A DNA stretch of 64,000 nucleotides from Hymenobacter sp. CRA2 (GTDB taxonomy: Bacteria; Bacteroidota; Bacteroidia; Cytophagales; Hymenobacteraceae): positions 558,001 through 622,000 of the forward strand of contig NZ_MVBC01000001.1 of the NCBI RefSeq assembly GCF_002007105.1, in the 5' to 3' direction. The notes under the pieces were generated by a model. That model was not told the DNA's origin. It was given only the letters and a program-made list of their open reading frames with translations, and did not search any database. The position numbers were made by a program, and so were the translations under genes. Every line of letters begins with the position of its first letter. The first letter of the stretch is position 1. Positions 25,574-34,378 of this stretch are shown piece after piece.

Positions 25574-27205
25574 TTAGAACGCCTGCCGATACACACTAAC
25601 CCGGCCGACTTCAACGTCAGCGCCAGCGGGCAGCGGGCGGTTGGGCACGATGGAGACTTGCAGCGCGTCGGCTTCCAGGTTGCCGGCCAGGTGCAGCTGG
25701 TCGAGGATGTGGGTCACATCCAGTACCAGGGTTAGCCCCTCTCCGCCATGCTGTCCGTCGGCGGCACTGGCACGGCGCAACCCGAACAGGGCGACTGTGT
25801 CAGCCAGCAAAGCATTGCCGTCGCCAGCGGCAGCGCCGGCCGGTGGCTGCACGAACACGCGCAGCACCGTGGCGTCGAAGGTGCCGCGCACGTTTTCCAG
25901 CTTGAGGAAGGCTTTATCCGGCGGAGCGGCTTGAGCTGCACGGGCCAAGCTAGCCACGGTTTTACTACGCACGCTCGGGTCAATCTTTACCACCGTCTGC
26001 GCCCCGTTTGCCTGGATGCGGAGCGGGCCGTTGTTGGCTCCCAATAGCTCTGGCTGGCGTGGCGCAGCCGCAGCGGCCGGTCCGTTTGATGCTTTTGCAG
26101 CGGCGGCTGGAGCGGGGGCACCTAGCAGCGCCAGCCGCGAGGCCAGCTCAGGCTCGGCTACAGGCGGAGTTACCAGTTCTTCGTAGCCGTAATCCAGAGC
26201 CCCCAGGTTTGTCACTTGCCCCGGCGTGTAGTACCAAGGCTGGCCATTGAGGTCGGGCATGGCAAAACGTTTGGCTGGTCCGTCCAACCAGCTCGGGGCG
26301 GTCGGGTTGGCATTGCCGCTGGCATTCCAGACCGCCCACAGCCGGTCGATATTACAGTGGTGCAGATAGAAAATGGGGTCCAGCGCAGCCGTGCCGGGGT
26401 CTGCCATCAGCCCGTAGAGCGGAGAATTATCACTGGGCGCGCCCCCGACGTATACGTGCACCTTGTTGTGCGGATTGCTTTCGAGGCGGCCAAACTGCCC
26501 GCCGTCGTGCGAGAAGCCCGTATCCGGCCCGCCGAAACCGTACAGCGGGTCGGCTTTGGTGAACTGGGTTTCGCTTAGCGCCGGCTGCTCCGTCACTTCG
26601 TTGGCAGCCGGGGGCAGGTTCGGGTCGTTGGGGTGGGCGGCTTCCCCAGCGGCGGTAGGCACGTAGATATTCGCGTCGCCGTCGGGGCCGTAGCGCATGG
26701 TCAGGTACAGCGGGTTGGCGCTGCCATCGGGCAGTTTCGGCTGCGTGAAGGCGGGTGGCATCTGGAACTGGCTGCCCCCTTCGCCCCCAAAGTAATTCCA
26801 ATAAGGCAGCGCCCACGTATCAGGGCCGCCCTGATGGACGATATCCTGCCGCAGCTGCGTTTCCAGTGCCATCAGGTAACCGCGGTGCCAGGGCAGGAAA
26901 TACCAGCTGCCGTGCTGGCACTGGTTCCAGTACAGCTCCTGCGCGTCCGGCGAGGGCAGCGGCTTGGTGGGTACGCTGGGCGGCGACGTGATGTAACCCC
27001 AAGCTGGGAAGGCTGCCGGATTGGGGTACCACGACGTGTTTGGGTTCACATACTCGCCGTGAATAGCGGCGTAAAACCACCAGCTGGTGGGGTCGTTGAG
27101 CGGGCGGCTCATCATCTGACTGACGCCCTTTGCATACCAGAGCAGATCGGGATTATCGAAAGTACCGCCGTTGTTCCAAGCGTTATTCCGTACGTAGTTA
27201 GGCAT
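25574..27205 (-). CDS. Tyrosinase-family type-3 copper oxidase
   Basis: 543-residue binuclear copper enzyme that would oxidise phenols to quinones. CuA ligands appear as H49 (AAIHGEY), H98 and H107 (QCQHGSWYFLPWHRGY), with C96 two residues before H98, the spacing that gives a Cys-His thioether in fungal tyrosinases. CuB ligands are H246 and H250 (NPHNKVHVYVGG) and H282/H283 (DPIFYLHHCNIDRLW). A linker rich in Ala/Pro (about 355-390) leads to a C-terminal sandwich (about 425-540, FLKLENVRGTFDATVLRVF) of the plant polyphenol-oxidase kind. No signal peptide is seen, so it is probably cytoplasmic or exported folded. First gene of a three-gene operon; GACTTTTG about 30 bases upstream is a near promoter match. 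Confidence 0.93.
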   Translation of the reverse strand: MPNYVRNNAWNNGGTFDNPDLLWYAKGVSQMMSRPLNDPTSWWFYAAIHGEYVNPNTSWYPNPAAFPAWGYITSPPSVPTKPLPSPDAQELYWNQCQHGSWYFLPWHRGYLMALETQLRQDIVHQGGPDTWALPYWNYFGGEGGSQFQMPPAFTQPKLPDGSANPLYLTMRYGPDGDANIYVPTAAGEAAHPNDPNLPPAANEVTEQPALSETQFTKADPLYGFGGPDTGFSHDGGQFGRLESNPHNKVHVYVGGAPSDNSPLYGLMADPGTAALDPIFYLHHCNIDRLWAVWNASGNANPTAPSWLDGPAKRFAMPDLNGQPWYYTPGQVTNLGALDYGYEELVTPPVAEPELASRLALLGAPAPAAAAKASNGPAAAAAPRQPELLGANNGPLRIQANGAQTVVKIDPSVRSKTVASLARAAQAAPPDKAFLKLENVRGTFDATVLRVFVQPPAGAAAGDGNALLADTVALFGLRRASAADGQHGGEGLTLVLDVTHILDQLHLAGNLEADALQVSIVPNRPLPAGADVEVGRVSVYRQAF

Positions 27206-27506
27206 TGTGATTGAGGATAGTGGTGGAAAGCGCCAAAAGTCGACGCGCAGCTCCGCCGGCGAATCAGTACCAGCACTGAATCTGGCCCATCCTCAGATAA
27301 ATAGGTCCGGTACGGGGCTGCCGGGGCATGTTTGAGGCATGATTAGCCAACCAGCACTTATACCTCGCTCTTTCTGAGCGTACTATCCAATAGAGATTAT
27401 ACGCCGCTACCCTCGCAGGTTGGTCTTCACTGCTTAGACCCTTACATATCAAGCTCCACAATGCAGCAGCCCCAACGGCCGTAGCTGCCTTGTTTCTACC
27501 AAGAGC
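27206..27506. other. Intergenic region without recognised features
   Basis: Separates the tyrosinase operon from the next minus-strand gene. Base composition is lower in GC than its neighbours. I see no convincing gene, repeat or hairpin; a possible 65-codon minus-strand frame has no homology I recognise. Confidence 0.5.
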
Positions 27507-28814
27507 CTAGCTGCTAACTGTCCTGCTAGTCGTGGCCAGGCGCAGACGCTGCCAGGTGATGAGCGGGAAGAGCACGAAGGCTGGCTCGGCAAACAGACGC
27601 CAGCGGTACCCCACGAAAAAGACGAGGCTTAGCAGCAGTACAGTCACTGTTGGCAGCAGCAACAGGGTGTCGGCGGGCTGAAAACGCAGGCCGCGCCACC
27701 GCAGCGCTGTCACCACGAGGCTGAGCAGAAAAGTCAGGTGCACGGCCGCTGTGAGCGGGTGGTAGCGGGTGCGGTAATCGTTGGCCACAAAGTTTTCGGG
27801 ACTAAAGAAGGCCCCCAGCTTCCGGCCCAGCAGCCCTACCTCGGCGGCGGGGTGCGTCGTTATCCAAGTGCGGGCCAGGCGGGCGCGGGCCTGGCTTTCC
27901 TGGTATTGGTCCAGGCTGGATAGCTGCGGAATCTGCTGCTGCACCCAGCGGCCAAAGGGCTTGTCGACTTCATCCCAATCGAACATGAAGCGGCCCGTGC
28001 TGACGCTGTTGTGGCCCTGCAGCAACTCGAAGCCGGGCTGCGTACTCAGGATGTACACCCCGAACAACCGGTGATTCTTGAGCAGCACCGGCAGGTGCAG
28101 GGTCAGCGTGAGCAACAGCGTCAGAACGGCCGGGCGCCATACCACGGCGCGGGCCGCCCAACCCTGGCGCCTGCTGCGCCAAAGCAGGTAAGCGAACATC
28201 AGCCCGTAGACGGCCAGCAGGTAGCCCCGCAACAGGCATGACACCACCACCACGGCGGCCAGGGCCCAGGCCTTGGCCGTGGGCATGGGCCGTCCTTCCA
28301 GCAACCGCAGCAATTGGTACGTGCCCCACACCAAGGCGGGCAGGCAGAGGTTTTCGTACCAGAACCACGCCCCGATGTACCAGAGCACCGAGGGGTATAG
28401 CGCCAGCAGCAGCCCACCGGCCCAGGCCGGCCGCTCGGGCACGCGGTACCAGCGCAGGGTCCGTTGGGCATAGAGCCAGGTCACGACGCCGCCAATGGCC
28501 ATCAGGAGGTAGGCCGTGGCGGTGAAATAGTGCCGCGGCAGGCCCAGCCGAAACCAGGCGGCGTATACCCACACCGGAAAAGTAGCGTGGAAGGCATCGG
28601 GGCGGAGCTGCTGGTGTACGGCGTCGTAGCTCACGTAGCCGCGCCCCTGCAGCAGGTTTTCGGCGATGCGACCGTTGCGCACCTCGTCCCAGTTCCATTC
28701 CAGCCCCGGGTTGTTGTGCCAGAGCAGGCCCAAGCGCAGCCCGACAAGCAGCGCAGCCAGCAGCCAGAACCAACGGGGAAGACGACGCAGCATACGGGCG
28801 AAGGTAGTAGCCAA
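27507..28814 (-). CDS. GT39-like membrane glycosyltransferase
   Basis: Polytopic protein of 435 residues with a GT-C-type layout: one N-terminal helix, then an acidic WNWDEVRNG motif at the first periplasmic loop (about residue 42), where related enzymes have the catalytic Asp, and about ten more hydrophobic segments. Family members move sugars from polyprenyl-phosphate donors to lipid or protein acceptors. The acceptor here is unknown. The ATG at 28814 or the one at 28793 could be the start. It is transcribed away from a second protein of the same class at 28864, with only 49 bases between them. Confidence 0.72.
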   Translation of the reverse strand: MATTFARMLRRLPRWFWLLAALLVGLRLGLLWHNNPGLEWNWDEVRNGRIAENLLQGRGYVSYDAVHQQLRPDAFHATFPVWVYAAWFRLGLPRHYFTATAYLLMAIGGVVTWLYAQRTLRWYRVPERPAWAGGLLLALYPSVLWYIGAWFWYENLCLPALVWGTYQLLRLLEGRPMPTAKAWALAAVVVVSCLLRGYLLAVYGLMFAYLLWRSRRQGWAARAVVWRPAVLTLLLTLTLHLPVLLKNHRLFGVYILSTQPGFELLQGHNSVSTGRFMFDWDEVDKPFGRWVQQQIPQLSSLDQYQESQARARLARTWITTHPAAEVGLLGRKLGAFFSPENFVANDYRTRYHPLTAAVHLTFLLSLVVTALRWRGLRFQPADTLLLLPTVTVLLLSLVFFVGYRWRLFAEPAFVLFPLITWQRLRLATTSRTVSS

Positions 28815-28833
28815 CCGGGCAAAAGCCGGCCGC

Positions 28834-28841
28834 TACCTTTG
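28834..28841 (+). promoter_or_regulatory. Bacteroidota -7 box (TACCTTTG) for the gene at 28864
   Basis: Exact TAnnTTTG match 22 bases before the ATG. No TTG is seen at the right distance upstream. Confidence 0.5.
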
Positions 28842-28863
28842 CGCTCCTCTCCCCCACCGCACT

Positions 28864-30477
28864 ATGTTGTTTCGCTCGTTGCTTCCCGCTTCCCGTTTGG
28901 GCCGTCTGCTGGTGCCGGCCTTCTTTCTGGGCTTGCTGCTGCTGGGCCTGGCGCTGCACCGCGACTACGGCGTGTCCTGGGACGAGCCGGTGGACCGGCT
29001 GAACGGCAACGTCAACGCCAAGTACATTGCCGAGCGCATTGCCCCCGAGCTGGCCCGTCGCCAGGAAAACTACCACCTCATTCCCGAGCTGGCTACCTAC
29101 CCCGACCAGGACCACGGTGTTGTATTTGAGCTACCCTCAGCACTGGTTCTGAAGGCGCTAGGTATTCAGGATTCGCAGCAGGCGTACCACGCCCGTCACC
29201 TGATGATTTTCCTGCTCTATTGGTTGGGGCTGCTGGCCTTTTACGGCCTGGCGCAGCTACGCTTCCGCGACTGGCGGCTGGCCTTGTTGGGTACGGCGGT
29301 GCTGCTTTGCACCCCGCGCCTGTTCGCCGATGCTTTCTACAACGCCAAGGACGGGCTGTTTCTGGCCTTTTTCACTACGGCCATGTTCACGCTGGCCTAT
29401 TTGCTGCGCCGGCCGTCGTGGGGCCGTGTAATAGGGCACGGAATAGCCACCGGGGTTACCATTGCCTTGCGCGTCAACGGCGTGCTGCTGGTGCCGCTCA
29501 CGCTGCTGGGCCTGGGACTGGCGCTGTATCGCCGGCGCAACCCGCGCGCAACGGGCAACAGCGCGGTGGCCTGGCTGCTCACAGCCGCAGCCGTGACGAT
29601 GCTGTTCTGGCCGTACTTGTGGGAGCAGCCGGTAACGCATTTTCTGCAGGCTTTCCAGAACTTCAGCCGCTTTCCCCGCGGCGCTACCAGCGTGCTGTAC
29701 GGTGGCGGCTGGGTATCGGCCCTTAATCTGCCGTGGCACTACGTGCCGTGGTGGATGCTCATTACCACACCTTTGGCCTACACAGTGGGCTTCATACTGG
29801 GTGCCGTGTGCTGGCTGGGGCGCTACGCGACGCGCCTGCCGCGGGTGCTAGGCACGTACGCCGGCACACTGGATGTACTGACGGGCGCCTGGCTGCTCGG
29901 TCCGCCCGTGGCCGTCATCGTTTTCAATTCCGTGCTCTACGACGGCTGGCGGCACTTGTATTTCATCTTTCCGGCCTTCGTGCTGGCGGGGCTGCACGGC
30001 GTTCAGGCCCTGCTGCGGTGGCGGCGCCAGTGGCAGCGCCCCGCGTTACGGCGGGTGGCCGCCGGAGTAGCCGCCCTGCTGCTGCTGGGGGCGCTGGAGC
30101 CGCTGTGGCGCCTCGTGCGCGACCATCCGCACCAGCAAGTGTACTTCAGCCTGTTGTCGCCCGCTACCATTGAGCGCGGCTACGAGCGGGACTACTGGGC
30201 CCTGAGCTACCGCGCGGGCCTGGAGTGGGTGCTGCAGCACGATTCGGCCGCTCAGGTTACCGTTGCTTCTTACCGGCCCGAGCCGGTGTACAACAACCTG
30301 CAGATTCTGGCGCCGGCGCAGCGGCAGCGCATCGTGCGCGCCTACGGGCCGGAGGCGAAGTACTTTATCAGCAACTACCGCTGGCACCCCGAAACCTACG
30401 CCGACTCAATGGGCCGCGAGGTGTACGTGCTGCGCGTCAACGGGCTGAAGGTGCTGTCGGTATTTCGGCGGCCATAG
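28864..30477 (+). CDS. GT39-like membrane glycosyltransferase
   Basis: From ATG 28864 the protein has 537 residues, one N-terminal helix and about ten further hydrophobic segments. The catalytic-type motif GVSWDEP (D40, E41) lies just after the first helix, and ADAFYNAKDGLFL near 155 marks the second acidic loop typical of dolichyl-phosphate-mannose-like GT-C enzymes. A soluble C-terminal part of about 100 residues includes YFSLLSPATIERGYERDYW. Upstream in-frame starts are rejected because they precede the promoter box and encode a basic shadow of the opposite gene. Its 3' end overlaps coaE by 41 bases in convergent orientation. Confidence 0.8.
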   Translation: MLFRSLLPASRLGRLLVPAFFLGLLLLGLALHRDYGVSWDEPVDRLNGNVNAKYIAERIAPELARRQENYHLIPELATYPDQDHGVVFELPSALVLKALGIQDSQQAYHARHLMIFLLYWLGLLAFYGLAQLRFRDWRLALLGTAVLLCTPRLFADAFYNAKDGLFLAFFTTAMFTLAYLLRRPSWGRVIGHGIATGVTIALRVNGVLLVPLTLLGLGLALYRRRNPRATGNSAVAWLLTAAAVTMLFWPYLWEQPVTHFLQAFQNFSRFPRGATSVLYGGGWVSALNLPWHYVPWWMLITTPLAYTVGFILGAVCWLGRYATRLPRVLGTYAGTLDVLTGAWLLGPPVAVIVFNSVLYDGWRHLYFIFPAFVLAGLHGVQALLRWRRQWQRPALRRVAAGVAALLLLGALEPLWRLVRDHPHQQVYFSLLSPATIERGYERDYWALSYRAGLEWVLQHDSAAQVTVASYRPEPVYNNLQILAPAQRQRIVRAYGPEAKYFISNYRWHPETYADSMGREVYVLRVNGLKVLSVFRRP

Positions 30478-31072
30478 CGGCCAGCGCCCGTAGCTGCTCG
30501 TGCAGCTGCAGTACCTGCGGCAGCACCAGCTGCTGGTCGTCGTTGCGGATGACGTAGTCGGCCCGGCGCAGCTTTTCCTCTTCGCTCAGCTGCTTGCCGA
30601 TGATGGCCAGGATGTCCTGCGGCGTGCGGTGCGGGTCGCGGTGCAGCACGCGCTGCTGCCGGATGGCCTGCGGGGCATACACCGTGATGATGCGGTCGAG
30701 CTGCTGCCACGAGCCCGACTCGTACAGCAAGGCCGCTTCCTTGAGCACATAGGCATGGCCAGCGTGCTCCTGCGCCTTGGCCCAGGCCGCGAAGTCGTGG
30801 CCTACGCGCGGGTGTACCAGGCCGTTGAGCCGCGCCAGCTGCTCGGGGTTGTTGAACGCCACCTGCGCCAGGTACGTGCGGTTGAGGCCTTCGGGCAGGT
30901 AGGTTTCGGGGCCGAAGGCGGCGGTGAGGCTGGCGTGCAGCACCGGGTCGTGGTTCATGACCCATTTGGCGCGGGTGTCGGCGTCGTACACCGGCACGCC
31001 CAGCAGGGCAAACAGCCGACACACCACCGTCTTGCCTGAGCCGATTCCGCCCGTAATGCCGATTTTCAACAT
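30437..31072 (-). CDS. coaE: Dephospho-CoA kinase
   Basis: Phosphorylates the 3' hydroxyl of dephospho-CoA, the last step of coenzyme A synthesis. 211 residues, a normal length. Seen: P-loop GITGGIGSGKT at residues 5-15, DADTRAKWVM, LNRTYLAQVAFNNPE and HPRVGHDFAAW, all CoaE hallmarks. It is the last gene of the run yajC-ybbR-coaE and starts 3 bases after the YbbR stop, so it is surely co-transcribed. The C-terminal 13 codons overlap the convergent glycosyltransferase gene. Confidence 0.95.
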   Translation of the reverse strand: MLKIGITGGIGSGKTVVCRLFALLGVPVYDADTRAKWVMNHDPVLHASLTAAFGPETYLPEGLNRTYLAQVAFNNPEQLARLNGLVHPRVGHDFAAWAKAQEHAGHAYVLKEAALLYESGSWQQLDRIITVYAPQAIRQQRVLHRDPHRTPQDILAIIGKQLSEEEKLRRADYVIRNDDQQLVLPQVLQLHEQLRALAAMAAEIPTAPSAR

Positions 31073-31075
31073 AGG

Positions 31076-32059
31076 CTACTCTTGTGTTGGGGGCGTAGGA
31101 CTGCGGCGCACGCGCACCACGGGCGTTTGCAGGCGGGCCCCGCGCACCGTATACGGCAGCGGCCGAAACTGCAGCTGCACCGTGGAGTCATCGGGCCGCA
31201 GCTGGCGGTAGTCGGCAAACACCTGCACTTGGCTTACGTCAAGCCGGGCGGAATCTTCGGGGAAATACTGCACCTCTACCGGTACCTGCGCCGGCTGCAA
31301 GTGCAGTTCCGGTGCGCCGGCCGGGTAGTTTTGCAGCGTGGGGGTGAGCAGCACCTTGCGCGTGCGCACTTGCCGGGGCTGCAGCTTCACCTGTACCTGC
31401 TGCACGTCGGTTTCCACCAGGGCCGGGCCACCGATGGGCACGATAATGCTGCCGTCGGAGCTACCGGCGGGGGCCGTGGGCAGGTGTACCTGGTAGTAGC
31501 CGGGCCAGGAGCCTAGCGTAGCGGCCGGCCCCCGGAACGTCACTTCGGCCGGCACGAAGCGGGCCGCAAAGGGCAGCGCCGTGCCGTTGGCGGCCGGGCT
31601 CAGGCGCAGCGGCAGGCGGCGCGTCACCAGCTGATCGAACTCGAAGTACACCGTATCGGTGAGCACCGCGTTCAGTTGCAGGCCTTCCATAGCGCCCACC
31701 AGCCCGGGCCGTAGCGCGGTGCCCGGCACAGCGCCGCTACCGCCGGGGTGGCGCACCATCACCTCGGCCGGCTTGATGTCCAGCCCCAGCGTATTGCGCA
31801 GCAGCTTCCAGCCGCGGCCCGTAGCCTGCACCTCCACGCGCCCGGCCAGGGGCCGCACCGGGATGAAGCGGGCTTCGTCGTAGCGCCACTGCAGCGGGTA
31901 GCTGATGCGCGTAGTATAAGTCTTGTTCAGCGCGTTGAGCAACCACAGCGTGACGGCGGCCAGAAAGCACGTCGTCACCACCCGCCAGAAACTGCGCTCC
32001 GGCTCCGAGAGCGGCCGCACAAACCAGCGGGCCAGGGAACGGGCAGTTTGCAGGGGCAT
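31076..32059 (-). CDS. YbbR-like domain protein
   Basis: From ATG 32059 the protein has 327 residues with one N-terminal transmembrane helix (VVTTCFLAAVTLWLLNAL) and then beta-rich repeats of the YbbR type (RVEVQATGRGWKLLR, VTFRGPAATL, VPVEVQYFP). In Firmicutes YbbR (CdaR) modulates the diadenylate cyclase, but no such cyclase is near and Bacteroidota members are not characterised. It follows yajC by 31 bases and precedes coaE by 3; the order is one I recall as common in this phylum. Confidence 0.85.
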   Translation of the reverse strand: MPLQTARSLARWFVRPLSEPERSFWRVVTTCFLAAVTLWLLNALNKTYTTRISYPLQWRYDEARFIPVRPLAGRVEVQATGRGWKLLRNTLGLDIKPAEVMVRHPGGSGAVPGTALRPGLVGAMEGLQLNAVLTDTVYFEFDQLVTRRLPLRLSPAANGTALPFAARFVPAEVTFRGPAATLGSWPGYYQVHLPTAPAGSSDGSIIVPIGGPALVETDVQQVQVKLQPRQVRTRKVLLTPTLQNYPAGAPELHLQPAQVPVEVQYFPEDSARLDVSQVQVFADYRQLRPDDSTVQLQFRPLPYTVRGARLQTPVVRVRRSPTPPTQE

Positions 32060-32090
32060 GGCGCTTCGGTTAAAAAAGCAATATAGCGCC

Positions 32091-32411
32091 TTAGGCGGCC
32101 GTTTCGCCAGTCGTTTTGGCCGCGTCGAGCTGACGGGCAATGGCCGTGCGGTCGAAGGTCAGGCGCAGGCCCTTGTCCACTTCCAGCACTACTTTGTCCT
32201 CGCTCAGCTCGGCCACGCGGCCGTGCAGCCCACCGATGGTTACTACCCGTGCGCCCTTACTCAGGTTTTCGCGCAGCTTACGCGCATCGGCGCTGCGCTT
32301 TTGCTGCGGCCGGATGAAGAAAAAATAGAAAACCAGCACAAAGCCCAGTAGCATGATGAGCTGCATGGGGTTGTTGGCGGCCGATGCCTGCAGAAACAGA
32401 GAAAGGAACAT
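32091..32411 (-). CDS. yajC: Preprotein translocase accessory subunit YajC
   Basis: 106-residue single-pass inner-membrane protein that associates with SecDF in the Sec translocon. Seen: an N-terminal helix MLLGFVLVFYFFFIRPQQKR, whose YFF-IRPQ motif is diagnostic, then the small beta domain with GARVVTIGGLHGRVAEL. Length is usual. Confidence 0.95.
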   Translation of the reverse strand: MFLSLFLQASAANNPMQLIMLLGFVLVFYFFFIRPQQKRSADARKLRENLSKGARVVTIGGLHGRVAELSEDKVVLEVDKGLRLTFDRTAIARQLDAAKTTGETAA

Positions 32412-32433
32412 GGGGAGGGGTATGCATTTAAAA

Positions 32434-32490
32434 GTTAATGAGTTAAGGAGCAGTCATGAGAATCGCTCATAACCGCCTTAACTCATTAAC
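32434..32490. repeat. 15-base perfect inverted repeat between DUF1573 and yajC genes
   Basis: GTTAATGAGTTAAGG at 32434-32448 pairs perfectly with 32476-32490, spacer 27 bases. The arm is made of short AT-rich words. It could end or attenuate transcription between the two genes, but no T-run follows on the minus strand. Confidence 0.75.
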
Positions 32491-32504
32491 TCACAACTTG
32501 AAGC

Positions 32505-33029
32505 TTACTGCGCCAGAGGCCCCTGCGAGCCGTCGGGCAGGATGTTGCCTTTGATGGTCACCACCGTGGTGCTGGGCTGGGTGTTGGCCATGATGGTCAC
32601 CGTTTTGTTCTGCATGCCCGACTTGCCGTGCGAGTCGAACTGCACCTCGATGTTGCCTTTCTGGCCCGGCGCAATCGGGTCTTTCGGCCATACCGGCACG
32701 GTGCAGCCGCAAGAGGCCTGCGCGTTGTCGATGAGCAGCGGGCTCTTGCCCGTGTTGGTGAAGGCGAAGGTGTGCTTCACCACGTCGCCCGGCTTGATGT
32801 CGCCGAAGTTGTACTCGGCCTCGGCGAAGGTCATCACCGGCGCGTTCGGGTTCGGAGCAGCCGTTTCAGCGGTTACGTTCGGGTTGTCGACGGTGGGGTT
32901 GGCGGCGTCGGCGGCCTGGGTGGCGGCGGCGTTCATGCCCGACTCACCCACTTCGGTTTTCTGCTGGTTGCAGGCGCCCATCGAGAGCAGGCCGGCAGCC
33001 AGCAGGGCGGAGAACAGAGTGCGTTTCAT
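32505..33029 (-). CDS. DUF1573 lipoprotein
   Basis: From ATG 33029 the protein has 174 residues with a lipoprotein signal (MKRTLFSALLAAGLLSMGAC). The DUF1573 domain, an ASPM/SPD-2-like immunoglobulin fold, spans about 70-170: FAEAEYNFGDIKPGDVVKH and NAQASCGCTVPVWPKDPI are diagnostic. Function is unknown; its place between icd and yajC is typical of the nusB-yajC-coaE neighbourhood in this phylum (from memory). Confidence 0.92.
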   Translation of the reverse strand: MKRTLFSALLAAGLLSMGACNQQKTEVGESGMNAAATQAADAANPTVDNPNVTAETAAPNPNAPVMTFAEAEYNFGDIKPGDVVKHTFAFTNTGKSPLLIDNAQASCGCTVPVWPKDPIAPGQKGNIEVQFDSHGKSGMQNKTVTIMANTQPSTTVVTIKGNILPDGSQGPLAQ

Positions 33030-33127
33030 GGAATCTAAAGGAGATGGAAAGGCGCCGCTTGCGTTACCGGCGGCGCACCGGTAGCCCAAAGATAAGGCAA
33101 TGGGCAGTACTTGTTCCCGATGAAAAA

Positions 33128-33249
33128 GAACGTCATCCCGAGCCCAGACAGAGAGTCTTGCGTGTTGATGGCGGGCAGTACGCCCTTGTGAGCAAACTGC
33201 TATCCACCGTCAGCACGCGAGGTTCCTCGACAAGCTCGGAATGACGTTC
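33128..33249. repeat. Nested palindromic intergenic repeat, copy 3
   Basis: Outer arms GAACGTCATCCCGAGC (33128-33143) and 33234-33249 pair with one mismatch. Inner CTTGCGTG / CACGCGAG and a central GCAGTA/TGCTAT region follow copies 1 and 2, in a more degenerate form. It lies between icd and the DUF1573 gene. Confidence 0.75.
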
Positions 33250-33267
33250 CGGGATTATCCGCCCGAA

Positions 33268-34269
33268 TTACTTCAGGTTATTAATCACGTTCTGGGCGAA
33301 CTGCTGGGTGCTGGCCGAACCGCCCAGGTCGCCGGTGCACTGCTCCTTGTTGCGCAGCGTCTCGTTCAGGGCGTTTTCGATGCGGGTAGCCGCTTCCTTT
33401 TCGCCCAAGTGCTCCAGCATCAGCAGGGCCGAGCGCAGCAGGGCCGTGGGGTTGGCAATGCCGCGGCCGGCAATGTCCGGAGCCGAGCCGTGCACGGCTT
33501 CGAAGATGGCCATGTCGTCGCCGATGTTGGCGCCCGACACCACCCCGAGCCCGCCGACGAGGCCGGCGCACAGGTCGGAGAGAATGTCGCCGAACAGGTT
33601 GGTCGTCACAATCACGTCGAACTGCTCGGGCTTGGTCACGAGCTGCATGCACATGTTGTCGATGATCTTGTCCTCGTACTGAATGTGCGGAAACTCGCGG
33701 GCGGCCTCGGCAGCGGCGTCGAGCATGATCTTGCCCGGCACTTTCAGGATGTTGGCCTTGTGAGCCAGCGTCACCTTCTTGCGGCCGTGCTTGGCGGCGT
33801 AAGCGAAAGCCGCGCGGCAGATCTTGCGGGCCCCAGCCACCGACACGCGGGCGATGGAGTCGCCGATGCCGTGGTGCTCATCCCACAGCTCCAGGCCGGC
33901 GTACAGGCCCTCGGTGTTTTCGCGGAACAGCACGATGTCGATGCCCGAGTAGCGCGAGGCGATGCCCTCCGTGGTCTTGGCCGGGCGCAGGTTCTGGTAC
34001 AGGTCGTACTTCTGGCGCAGGCTCACGTTGATGGAGCGGAAGCCCTTACCCACCGGTGTGGTGATGGGGCCTTTCAGCGCTACGCGGTTCTTTTCCAGCG
34101 AGTCGAACAGCGCCTGGGGCAGCAGCTCCCCCGACTGGTCGAAGGTAGTCTGGCCGGCGTTCTGTTCTTCCCACTGAACGGGGACTTGGGCCGCGGCGAA
34201 AATGTCCTGCACGGCGCGGGTGATTTCAGGACCGATGCCGTCGCCGGGGATGAGGGTGATGGTATGCAT
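33268..34269 (-). CDS. Isocitrate/isopropylmalate-type dehydrogenase (probably NAD-dependent IDH)
   Basis: 333-residue beta-decarboxylating dehydrogenase. Seen: [15 protein letters not shown] at the N-terminus, the substrate loop [13 protein letters not shown] (IDH-like, with Ser/Thr-type substrate contacts rather than LeuB's pattern), [13 protein letters not shown], and the catalytic aspartate block [19 protein letters not shown]. The adenine loop [18 protein letters not shown] has the Asp that prefers NAD. Likely converts isocitrate to 2-oxoglutarate in the TCA cycle; isopropylmalate cannot be excluded. ATG 34269 is chosen because it directly precedes the first strand. Confidence 0.87.
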   Translation of the reverse strand: MHTITLIPGDGIGPEITRAVQDIFAAAQVPVQWEEQNAGQTTFDQSGELLPQALFDSLEKNRVALKGPITTPVGKGFRSINVSLRQKYDLYQNLRPAKTTEGIASRYSGIDIVLFRENTEGLYAGLELWDEHHGIGDSIARVSVAGARKICRAAFAYAAKHGRKKVTLAHKANILKVPGKIMLDAAAEAAREFPHIQYEDKIIDNMCMQLVTKPEQFDVIVTTNLFGDILSDLCAGLVGGLGVVSGANIGDDMAIFEAVHGSAPDIAGRGIANPTALLRSALLMLEHLGEKEAATRIENALNETLRNKEQCTGDLGGSASTQQFAQNVINNLK

Positions 34270-34292
34270 GACGAGGAGAATGGGCAAAAAGC

Positions 34293-34376
34293 GAATGTGC
34301 AGAATGTGAGAAATGTGGTCAATGTGCCGTCAGGGGAATGAGCACACCAACCACATTTCTCACATTCTGCACATTC
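34293..34376. repeat. 27-base perfect inverted repeat between icd and the YtxH gene
   Basis: Positions 34293-34319 and 34350-34376 are exact reverse complements, spacer 30 bases. The arm is built of GAATGTG/GAAATGTG words, low in complexity. It fills almost the whole gap between the YtxH stop at 34379 and the icd start at 34269. Confidence 0.9.
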
Positions 34377-34378
34377 AA

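Noticed and set aside
27264-27461. Possible 65-codon gene in the gap after the tyrosinase gene
   Set aside because: No homology, no ribosome site that I can see and biased composition; likely chance.
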